Positions 1-5,127 of a stretch of DNA of 5,620 bases are shown one piece after another. The stretch lies in NCBI GenBank assembly GCA_003132905.1, contig PKZC01000283.1, positions 254-5,873 on the forward strand, given 5' to 3'. A model generated the notes under the pieces. It did no database searches, was not told where the DNA came from, and saw nothing but the letters and a program-made list of their open reading frames with translations. This DNA comes from Bryobacterales bacterium (lineage in GTDB: Bacteria > Acidobacteriota > Terriglobia > Bryobacterales > Bryobacteraceae). Every line of letters starts with the position of its first letter. Positions within the stretch are counted from its first letter, which is position 1. The position numbers and the translations under genes are program-made.

Positions 1-1069
1 CGTCGACGCCGAGCGTGTGCAGCTCCATCAGCTCGCGCCCGTAGTTCTCGTTTAAGCCACGCTTCACTTTGCGCTTCTTGTCGTTAGCATCCAGATCGGC
101 CCGCACCGATTCGGAATTGTCCAGGAAGAAAAGCATCGCCGGGCTTTTTGCGGTTGCTTCCAGCAGATCGCGGAACTGCCCCAACACATGGGGCCGAATG
201 GCCTCCCGTTCATAATCGGGTATCAAAAAGCGATCGGCGCCCTTTTCATAGAAGACGTTGAAATGGTTAAACCAGAAGTCGTCCAATTCTTCCGCCAGTT
301 GGCGCGTGCTCTCGATGGCACGCAGCATCTTGGAATCCACCAGATCGTAGTTCACCACCTGCTGCGGACCGTTGAGCAGAAAAATCTCGCGGCGAACGGT
401 GCTGGACGCCGGGGGGAAGACTAGCAAACGCTGCTTTTGCGTCATCGCGATCAGCATTTCTTCGATCCTGTCCGGCGGCATCGATTCCAGCAGCTCGCGC
501 TTCTTCTCGCCGTTATTGCCGCGCACAGTTTCCAGTTCCGCCGGAGTGAGTACCTGCTCCAGCGGACGCATCGGTTCCAGGTCTTCCTTGGCGTCGGGCG
601 GCAGGGGCGCATTCGATGCCTGCGCGATTCTCGTCTTGTAGCGCACCAGCATCCGCTCTACGCTAGCGCGCAGCAGCAGATCGTCGGGCAACGGCTGCTT
701 GCCCTGCGCGATGGCCTTGATCATTTGCGGCGGCGGATAGTGCTGCACCGCTTGGAGCGGCGTCATGCGTAGCGATTCCAGCGCCTGCAGCTTCGCTTCC
801 AGCAGCGGGTTCTCGTCCATGCGATCGGGATGAAGCTGCTGATCCAGCCATTTCTTGAGCCCGATTTTCTTCACGCGGTCGACGTCGCCGGGCCGGGGCC
901 CAAACGTCAGGCGATCCAGCGCGTGGATGATTTGATCGTCTTTGGAGAGCTTTTTCTTGAACAGCTTCTCATCGTCTTGCGGTTTCGGTTTCTTGGGCTT
1001 GGGGAAGGCCGGCACGACGAAAAGGAGACCGCAGAGGGTGGGGGCCAGAAAGGTACTGCTGATTTTCAT
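1..1069 (-). CDS. DUF1800 domain protein, secreted, partial (3' end beyond window)
   Basis: Reading the minus strand from ATG 1067-1069 gives 356 codons with no stop before the left edge, so the C-terminal part is missing. Residues 1-22 look like a Sec signal peptide: Lys2, a hydrophobic core (residues 7-19), then a Pro-Ala break. A Lys/Pro-rich linker follows (24-40). The DUF1800 domain is recognised by ALDRLTFGPRPGDVDRV (50-66), the FWFNHFNVF block (265-273), SPAMLFFLDN (309-318) and LNENYGRELMELHTLGVD (339-356). The last is the family's most conserved stretch and is where the window ends. Residues 150-225 are a charged, less conserved insert. The family's biochemical function is not established; its genes often sit beside DUF1501 genes, which here would lie off the left edge. 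No good ribosome binding site precedes the ATG, only TAGG about five bases upstream. It is transcribed divergently from the repressor gene, so the shared intergenic operator could affect it. The family call is firm; the role is unknown. Confidence 0.9.
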   Translation of the reverse strand, partial: MKISSTFLAPTLCGLLFVVPAFPKPKKPKPQDDEKLFKKKLSKDDQIIHALDRLTFGPRPGDVDRVKKIGLKKWLDQQLHPDRMDENPLLEAKLQALESLRMTPLQAVQHYPPPQMIKAIAQGKQPLPDDLLLRASVERMLVRYKTRIAQASNAPLPPDAKEDLEPMRPLEQVLTPAELETVRGNNGEKKRELLESMPPDRIEEMLIAMTQKQRLLVFPPASSTVRREIFLLNGPQQVVNYDLVDSKMLRAIESTRQLAEELDDFWFNHFNVFYEKGADRFLIPDYEREAIRPHVLGQFRDLLEATAKSPAMLFFLDNSESVRADLDANDKKRKVKRGLNENYGRELMELHTLGVD

Positions 1070-1131
1070 GAGCCTACAAACAATTAAACGTCATTTGGGG
1101 ACAGAAGTTTACGACGAAAATACACTTACTC

Positions 1132-1160
1132 TTGACAATGTACTATATGACTAATACACT
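1132..1160 (+). promoter_or_regulatory. Sigma-70-type promoter of the GntR/slipin unit
   Basis: A perfect -35 hexamer TTGACA (1132-1137) is followed after exactly 17 bases by TACACT (1155-1160), which matches four of six positions of the -10 consensus. Transcription would start near 1166-1169, only about 6-9 bases before the ATG at 1175. The local sequence is AT-rich against a GC-rich background. No comparable promoter was found on the minus strand for the divergent DUF1800 gene. Confidence 0.75.
1137..1160. promoter_or_regulatory. Putative YtrA/GntR operator (imperfect palindrome)
   Basis: The arms AATGTACTA (1137-1145) and TAATACACT (1152-1160) are inverted repeats matching at 7 of 9 positions around a 6-base centre (1146-1151). 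The inner arms, TGTACTA and TAATACA, match at 6 of 7. Known YtrA-type GntR operators have a similar TGTA/TACA-bounded palindrome. The site fills the spacer and -10 of the promoter, so a bound repressor would block RNA polymerase. Autorepression by the adjacent gene product is inferred from position and symmetry. Confidence 0.6.
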
Positions 1161-1174
1161 ATAACTTGCCTGCG

Positions 1175-1579
1175 ATGCTCAAATCCGCCGCCCGCCGCGT
1201 TCAGTTCACGCTGGATCAACGCAGCGGCGTCCCGGCTTATCGTCAAATCATCGATCAAGTTCTGGGGGGGATTGCCGGAGGAACGCTACGCCCGGGCGAT
1301 CAGCTTCCTACCGTGCGCCAACTGGCCGTCGACTTGGCGATCAATCCGAATACCGTCGTTCGCGCTTATCGAGAACTCGAAATCCGCGAAGTGCTCTCTA
1401 CGCAGCAAGGCACGGGCACGTTCCTTACCGACAAGAAGCCGGCTGCGGACGGGTTGGAACGCCAGCGGCGCGTCGGCCAGCTTTGTGGCGAACTTCTAGC
1501 CCGGGCCGGCGCTGAAGGTATCGAGCTAGCCGACATAATCAGTTATTTTAACGACCTGCAATCTGAGAGGAGAACCTGA
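1175..1579 (+). CDS. GntR-family transcriptional repressor, YtrA subfamily
   Basis: A 134-residue DNA-binding repressor. The winged helix-turn-helix spans about residues 10-85: FTLDQRSGVPAYRQIIDQV opens it, RPGDQLPTVRQLAVDLAINP (39-58) holds the helix-turn, NTVVRAYREL (59-68) is the recognition helix, and GTGTFLT (79-85) closes the wing. Only about 50 residues follow, predicted helical (RVGQLCGELLARA and beyond). This is the short C-terminus of the YtrA subfamily rather than a FadR or HutC ligand domain. I chose ATG 1175; TTG 1166 is also in frame, but it sits at the predicted transcription start. Neither has a Shine-Dalgarno sequence, so initiation is probably leaderless or nearly so. The next gene starts three bases after this stop, indicating co-transcription. 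YtrA-type regulators usually control the operon they head, often one of membrane proteins or ABC transporters. Its effector is unknown. The gene looks intact although its partner is broken. Confidence 0.92.
   Translation: MLKSAARRVQFTLDQRSGVPAYRQIIDQVLGGIAGGTLRPGDQLPTVRQLAVDLAINPNTVVRAYRELEIREVLSTQQGTGTFLTDKKPAADGLERQRRVGQLCGELLARAGAEGIELADIISYFNDLQSERRT
1566..1573 (+). promoter_or_regulatory. Ribosome binding site of the slipin gene
   Basis: AGAGGAGA, with core AGGAG at 1568-1572, lies within the last codons of the repressor gene, ten bases before ATG 1583. It fixes the slipin start and indicates translation coupled to the repressor. It is the clearest plus-strand Shine-Dalgarno sequence in the window, in contrast to the bare starts of the repressor gene and gatB. 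Confidence 0.75.
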
Positions 1580-1582
1580 ACC

Positions 1583-2484
1583 ATGCTGCCGTTAACACTC
1601 ATTCGCCCGTCCCGTTCCTCAGCCTCGCCCTCGCGGCCCCAAATCAGCGCCGTCGGTACGGCGGTGTTCCTGATCTGCGCAGCTCTGGGCGTGGCGCTCA
1701 CCTTCCTATTCAACAATCCGATTCCTGTCGCGAGTGGCATTGCGATCGGCTTCTATTTCCTGTTCGCCATTCGTGTGGCCGAGCAATGGGAGCGGGCCGC
1801 GGTGCTGCGATTGGGCCGTTACATCGGTCTGCGTGGCCCCGGGATCTGATCGTCCCCGTAATCGATGAAATTAGCCTGTTTGCGGACCAGCGCGTTCGCG
1901 TGGTGGAGGTAAGCGCGGAATCCGCTCTCACGCGAGACACGGTGCCGGTGAACGTGGACGCCATCGTGTTCTGGATGGTGTGGAATGCGGAGAAGTCGAT
2001 CCTGGAAGTGGTCAATTTCAGCGAGGCTATCATGATGAGCGCGCAAACGGCGCTGCGCTAATCCATTGGGCGGCACGATCTGTCGCAAATGATCACCCTG
2101 CGTGAGACGCTGGGCCGCGAGCTGCAGCGCATGCTGGACGAAAAGACCAACCCGTGGGGCATCACCGTGCAATCGGTGGAGATTTGCGACGTGCACATTC
2201 CGCAGGCGCTGGAAGATGCGATGTCGCGGCAGGCCCAGGCCGAGCGGGAACGGCAGGCCCGCATCATCCTAGGCACGGCGGAGACGGAAATCTCCGCGAA
2301 ATTCGCGGAAGCTTCAACGGTCTACATCAATAATCCCGTGGCGCTGCACTTGCGCGCCATGAATATGCTGTACGAAGCGATTAAGGAAAAAGGCTCCATG
2401 GTGATTGTGCCTTCAAGCGCCGTGGAGACTATGGGCCTCGGCGGCCTCCTCGGGACGGCTTCGCTGTCCGGGCAGAAACAATGA
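1583..2484 (+). pseudogene. Slipin (stomatin-like SPFH/band 7 membrane protein), broken by frameshift and stop
   Basis: Three ORF pieces together make one slipin of about 300 residues. Piece one (1583-1849) has two hydrophobic segments, residues about 22-44 and 49-64, then AEQWERAAVLRLGRYIGLRGPGI, the usual start of a slipin SPFH domain. It ends at TGA 1847-1849. Homology resumes at 1849 in a different frame with IVPVIDEISLFADQRVRVVE and TLTRDTVPVNVDA-like sequence (here ALTRDTVPVNVDAIVFWMVW), reaching QTALR before TAA 2059-2061. The same frame continues directly with SIGRHDLSQMITLRETLGRE, then NPWGITVQSVEI, AMSRQAQAERERQARIILG and ALHLRAMNMLYEAIKEKGSM, to TGA 2482-2484. Slipins form oligomers at the inner membrane and take part in membrane organisation and quality control, often with an NfeD protease partner; no NfeD gene is visible here. 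Motifs outside the two lesions are well kept, so decay looks recent. The alternatives are assembly error or, less likely, recoding. Internal ATGs (1786, 2089) lack ribosome binding sites. Confidence 0.88.
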
Positions 2485-2514
2485 TGGGCGGGGCTTTATA
2501 CCGTGGCTCTTTCT

Positions 2515-2520
2515 TATAAT
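2515..2520 (+). promoter_or_regulatory. Putative -10 element of a leaderless gatB transcript
   Basis: A perfect TATAAT ends five bases before the gatB ATG (2526). With normal spacing, transcription would begin at or within a base of the A of the ATG. No Shine-Dalgarno sequence lies between them. The -35 side is weak: GGCTTT (2492-2497) is at 17 bases and CTTTAT (2494-2499) at 15. The assignment rests on the exact hexamer and its position. Confidence 0.55.
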
Positions 2521-2525
2521 GAAAC

Positions 2526-3998
2526 ATGTCCTCCAGCGCGCCGGCAATTGCAACGCCGGAAGAGATCGGCAAGTACGAGCCCGTCATCGGCCTCGAGGTA
2601 CACGTTCAGCTCAATACGCGCACCAAGATTTTCTGTGGCTGTCCCACGGGCTTTGGCGTCACGCCAAATACAAACGTGTGTCCGGTGTGCCTGGGACTTC
2701 CCGGTGCGCTGCCGGTATTAAACCGTCGCGTGGTGGAGATGGCGATCCAAGCCGCGCTCGCGACGCATTGCAAGGTGAATCCCTTTTCGCGATTCGCGCG
2801 CAAGAACTATTTCTATCCGGACCTGCCCAAGGGTTATCAGATCTCGCAATACGATCAGCCGCTGGCGGAACACGGCTGGGTGGATGCGTCCGTCGATGCC
2901 GTGAAGAAGCGCGTTGGCATCACCCGCATTCATCTGGAAGATGACGCAGGTAAGAGCATCCACGACGGATTCAAGGATTCCGACCGCTATACTTATGTCG
3001 ATTTGAATCGCAGCGGAACGCCGCTGATTGAGATTGTCACCGATCCGGACATGCGATCGTCCGATGAAGCGCATGCGTTTCTGACCGAGCTGAAGCAAAT
3101 TCTGCAATTCGTCGGCGTGTCCGAGTGCGACATGGAAAAGGGCCAGCTGCGCTGCGATGCGAACGTATCGGTGCGGCCCAAAGGCGTCGAGAAGTTTGGC
3201 ACCAAGGTAGAGGTAAAGAACCTGAATTCGTTCCGCTTCGCCAAGATGGCGATCGATTACGAGATAGCCAGACAGGTGGGCGTGGTGGAAGGCGGCGGCC
3301 GCATCGAGCAGGAGTCGCGGCTCTATAACGTCGCGACCGGTGAGACCGTGAGTATGCGCAGCAAGGAGCACGCGCACGATTATCGCTATTTCCCCGAGCC
3401 GGATCTGGTGCCGTTGCGCGTTAGTGCGGCTTGGCTGGAGCAAGTGCGCGTGACCGTGCCGGAACTGCCCGCGAAAAAACGCAATCGATTCATCGAAAGC
3501 TATGGATTGCGCGAGTACGACGCCCAGGTTTTAACAAGCACGCGCGAGATCAGCGAGTATTTCGAGAACGCCGCGAAGGCGTCGGGCGATCCACGCATGG
3601 CGGCCAATTGGGTGACGGGCGATTTGTTAGGCGCGCTAAAAGGCCGCGATATAACGGAGTCGCCGGTCTCGCCCGAGCAACTCGGCGAATTGGTGGCGTT
3701 CATCGCGAAGGGCGAAATTAGCGGCAAGATGGCTAAGGACATTTTCGCGAAGATGTTCAAGACCGGCCAATCGGCCGCGGCGATTATCGATCGCGAGGGC
3801 CTGCGCCAAATAAGCGACACCGGCGCGCTGGAGAAGATCGTAGACGAAGTAATCGCCGCGAGTCCTAAGCAAGTGGAGCAGTACAAATCGGGAAAGACCG
3901 GCGTGATCGGCTACCTGGTGGGCCAAGTGATGAAGCTGAGCAAGGGGCAGGCGAATCCGGCTGCGGTGAATGAGTTGCTGAAGGCGAAGCTGGGGTAA
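2526..3998 (+). CDS. gatB: Asp-tRNA(Asn)/Glu-tRNA(Gln) amidotransferase subunit B
   Basis: A full-length protein of 490 residues. GatB activates the misacylated Glu-tRNA(Gln) or Asp-tRNA(Asn) by ATP-dependent phosphorylation and, with GatA (ammonia source) and GatC, yields Gln-tRNA or Asn-tRNA in the cytoplasm. Visible motifs: EPVIGLEVHVQLNT (18-31) with the metal-site Glu24 and His26; four zinc-type cysteines, Cys37, Cys39, Cys52 and Cys55, in FCGCP and VCPVCLGLPG; RKNYFYPDLPKGYQISQYD (92-110), the GatB signature; HLEDDAGK (136-143); DLNRSGTPLIEIVTDPD (159-175); VEVKNLNSF (228-236); and HDYRYFPEPDL (284-294). The helical tail domain that contacts tRNA occupies roughly 330-488 and ends GVIGYLVGQVMKLSKGQANP plus LLKAKLG. 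The start is ATG 2526; no alternative start lies before the conserved core. It stands alone: gatA and gatC are not in the window, which is common outside Firmicutes. The gene ahead is a pseudogene and the next gene is convergent, so it is probably monocistronic. Sampled GC is about 65%. Confidence 0.98.
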   Translation: MSSSAPAIATPEEIGKYEPVIGLEVHVQLNTRTKIFCGCPTGFGVTPNTNVCPVCLGLPGALPVLNRRVVEMAIQAALATHCKVNPFSRFARKNYFYPDLPKGYQISQYDQPLAEHGWVDASVDAVKKRVGITRIHLEDDAGKSIHDGFKDSDRYTYVDLNRSGTPLIEIVTDPDMRSSDEAHAFLTELKQILQFVGVSECDMEKGQLRCDANVSVRPKGVEKFGTKVEVKNLNSFRFAKMAIDYEIARQVGVVEGGGRIEQESRLYNVATGETVSMRSKEHAHDYRYFPEPDLVPLRVSAAWLEQVRVTVPELPAKKRNRFIESYGLREYDAQVLTSTREISEYFENAAKASGDPRMAANWVTGDLLGALKGRDITESPVSPEQLGELVAFIAKGEISGKMAKDIFAKMFKTGQSAAAIIDREGLRQISDTGALEKIVDEVIAASPKQVEQYKSGKTGVIGYLVGQVMKLSKGQANPAAVNELLKAKLG

Positions 3999-4048
3999 CT
4001 CTCAGGATGCCGGGGTTTATCCAGTTGGCCATCCCGCTAAATTGGAGG

Positions 4049-4882
4049 CTAGGGACACTGAGATCCTCTACCTGCTTCGATTTCATCAACTTTGTCGACA
4101 ACTCTACGTACACCCCATGTCTGCTCCACGACCTCAAAATGGACGTGGCAGTTGCGACATGAAAATGTATGCCCAATTTTCATATCCCGCGCGGGAACGA
4201 AAATCTGCTCGTGACAGGCTTCGCACTCATGGGACGGCTCATCCAGATAAAAAGTGAAGCCGTCAGCGCCCTTTCTGGCTAGGAATCGACAACTGCACTT
4301 CAGGCAAGTTGCTTCGGGAATGCCCTCCAAGCCTTTCTCGCTCACCTTTACGACGTTGCCGCAAACGGAGCAGGGAAATTCTATCAACATCGCAAGAGTA
4401 ACAGTTAAGGTGCGACTCACAAATGGTTCGAGCTCAGCCACGACCTCCTCAAAGAACTGACGTGGGTCGCCATGCTCTTTGGATTGAGCGAAAGGCCAAT
4501 GGGCGTGAAGGTAGGATCCGAGTTTATTCCAAGTCTTGGTAAGCCACGCAGATTTCGGTCTATGATCGACACCCAAGTGTTGAAACGGGCCGGAGGACGG
4601 TATTCCGGGGTGTTTCTGTATTCCTACGGCGATAGAAGCGCTTTTGTCAGCGTCTGGCTCCATTGCCAGCAAGGCTTTAAAGGCTTGAGGCGGCTGCCAT
4701 GTTCGGGCCGCATCTACGGGAATCCAATCACGGTATCCCCACAGCTTCTCGTACACCACGGCCTCAATGCATCGGCGGAGCTCCAGTGCGGCGTATCGCA
4801 GGACACCTTCGTCGTTACGGGAAAGCAGTTCCCGCGCGGCGTTGAAGGCCTGTTGCTTTTCATAGGAGGGCTCCTCAAGCAT
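4049..4882 (-). CDS. Uncharacterised protein with two C-terminal zinc ribbons
   Basis: A 277-residue protein of unknown function. The N-terminal part (about 10-160) is predicted mostly helical, with NAARELLSRNDEGVLRYAAL and ELRRCIEAVVYEKL (34-47), a pattern like HEPN/DUF4145-type helical bundles; that likeness is from memory and weak. DADKSASIAVGIQ (77-89) and LGSYLHAHWP (121-130) look conserved-type blocks. The C-terminal part has four CxxC pairs: C171/C174 with C193/C196, and C220/C223 with C242/C245. In both sets exactly 18 residues separate the pairs, indicating two zinc ribbons, perhaps duplicated. No signal peptide or membrane segment is seen, so it is probably cytoplasmic. The start at ATG 4882 is supported by AGAGGA just upstream. 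Sampled GC is about 47-53% against about 65% in gatB, so it may have been acquired horizontally. It is convergent with gatB. Zinc ribbons suggest binding of nucleic acid or protein; nothing more specific can be said. Confidence 0.8.
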   Translation of the reverse strand: MLEEPSYEKQQAFNAARELLSRNDEGVLRYAALELRRCIEAVVYEKLWGYRDWIPVDAARTWQPPQAFKALLAMEPDADKSASIAVGIQKHPGIPSSGPFQHLGVDHRPKSAWLTKTWNKLGSYLHAHWPFAQSKEHGDPRQFFEEVVAELEPFVSRTLTVTLAMLIEFPCSVCGNVVKVSEKGLEGIPEATCLKCSCRFLARKGADGFTFYLDEPSHECEACHEQIFVPARDMKIGHTFSCRNCHVHFEVVEQTWGVRRVVDKVDEIEAGRGSQCP

Positions 4883-4885
4883 GTT

Positions 4886-4891
4886 TCCTCT
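4886..4891 (-). promoter_or_regulatory. Ribosome binding site of the zinc-ribbon protein gene
   Basis: AGAGGA on the minus strand, with core GAGG four bases before ATG 4882. The spacing is short but workable, and it supports this start over later in-frame candidates. It stands in the roughly 100-base space between this gene and the small ORF upstream. No convincing -35/-10 pair was found there. Confidence 0.6.
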
Positions 4892-4950
4892 AATTCACCC
4901 AATTCAACGCCTTAACGCGTGGGGTCACCGGAAGCAGGTGTGCAACATTC

Positions 4951-4967
4951 GACGCTGGTACCGCGTC
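4951..4967. repeat. Near-perfect palindrome between small ORF and zinc-ribbon gene
   Basis: GACGC (4951-4955) and GCGTC (4963-4967) flank T plus GGTACC (4957-4962). Dropping the single T at 4956 gives a perfect 16-base palindrome. It lies 20 bases past the stop of the small ORF downstream of typA. No T run follows on either strand, so it is not a standard intrinsic terminator. It could be a hairpin at the end of the typA transcript, an operator for the next gene, or chance. Confidence 0.3.
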
Positions 4968-4986
4968 ATAAAACTTTGCGCCACAA

Positions 4987-5127
4987 CTAAATGCCGAACT
5001 TCTCGTGCATTAGTTTTTCCATTTGTTCTTGCGTGATCCAACGGCCTTCGCGAAGCGCCTTCTCGGAATCCGCAATCAGCATGAGCAGAAACATCACGTC
5101 TCGAAGCCGCTTTTCTCGTGGTTCCAT
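4987..5127 (-). CDS. Small ORF coupled to typA, unknown function
   Basis: A 46-residue ORF reading [20 protein letters not shown], then SEKALREGRWITQEQMEKLM and HEKFGI, ending at TAG 4987-4989. Its ATG (5125-5127) overlaps the typA stop by one base (TGATG on the minus strand), the arrangement expected for translational coupling by termination and re-initiation. There is no strong Shine-Dalgarno sequence; AAGGCG within the last typA codons is the only candidate. The sequence is plausible protein: amphipathic, probably two helices (about 5-24 and 30-44), charged, with no cysteine and no signal peptide. The GRWITQEQMEKLM stretch superficially resembles tails of small antitoxin-like proteins, but no toxin gene adjoins and I do not assign a function. 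Its reality rests on the overlap and composition; conservation next to typA in relatives would decide it. Confidence 0.55.
   Translation of the reverse strand: MEPREKRLRDVMFLLMLIADSEKALREGRWITQEQMEKLMHEKFGI

Noticed and set aside
188..772. Three plus-strand ORFs of 78-111 codons at the left end
   Set aside because: They are opposite the continuous DUF1800 frame, which contains recognisable family motifs throughout this stretch. None has a convincing start site.
1847..2061. Programmed frameshift or stop readthrough in the slipin
   Set aside because: There is no slippery heptamer at the shift. The change is best explained by loss of four bases that also removes two conserved residues, and a second unrelated stop follows.
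2718..3443. 241-codon ORF antisense to gatB
   Set aside because: It lies wholly within the strongly conserved gatB frame on the other strand, is rich in His/Leu/Arg as expected of antisense to GC-rich coding DNA, and shows no domain motif.
4005..4034. Possible terminator hairpin between gatB and the convergent gene
   Set aside because: GGATGCC (4005-4011) pairs with GGCCATCC (4027-4034) only with a bulge and a 15-base loop, and no T run follows on either strand.
4472..4915. 147-codon plus-strand ORF
   Set aside because: It is antisense to the zinc-ribbon gene. The minus frame has a ribosome binding site and ordered CxxC motifs, while this one shows no recognisable feature.
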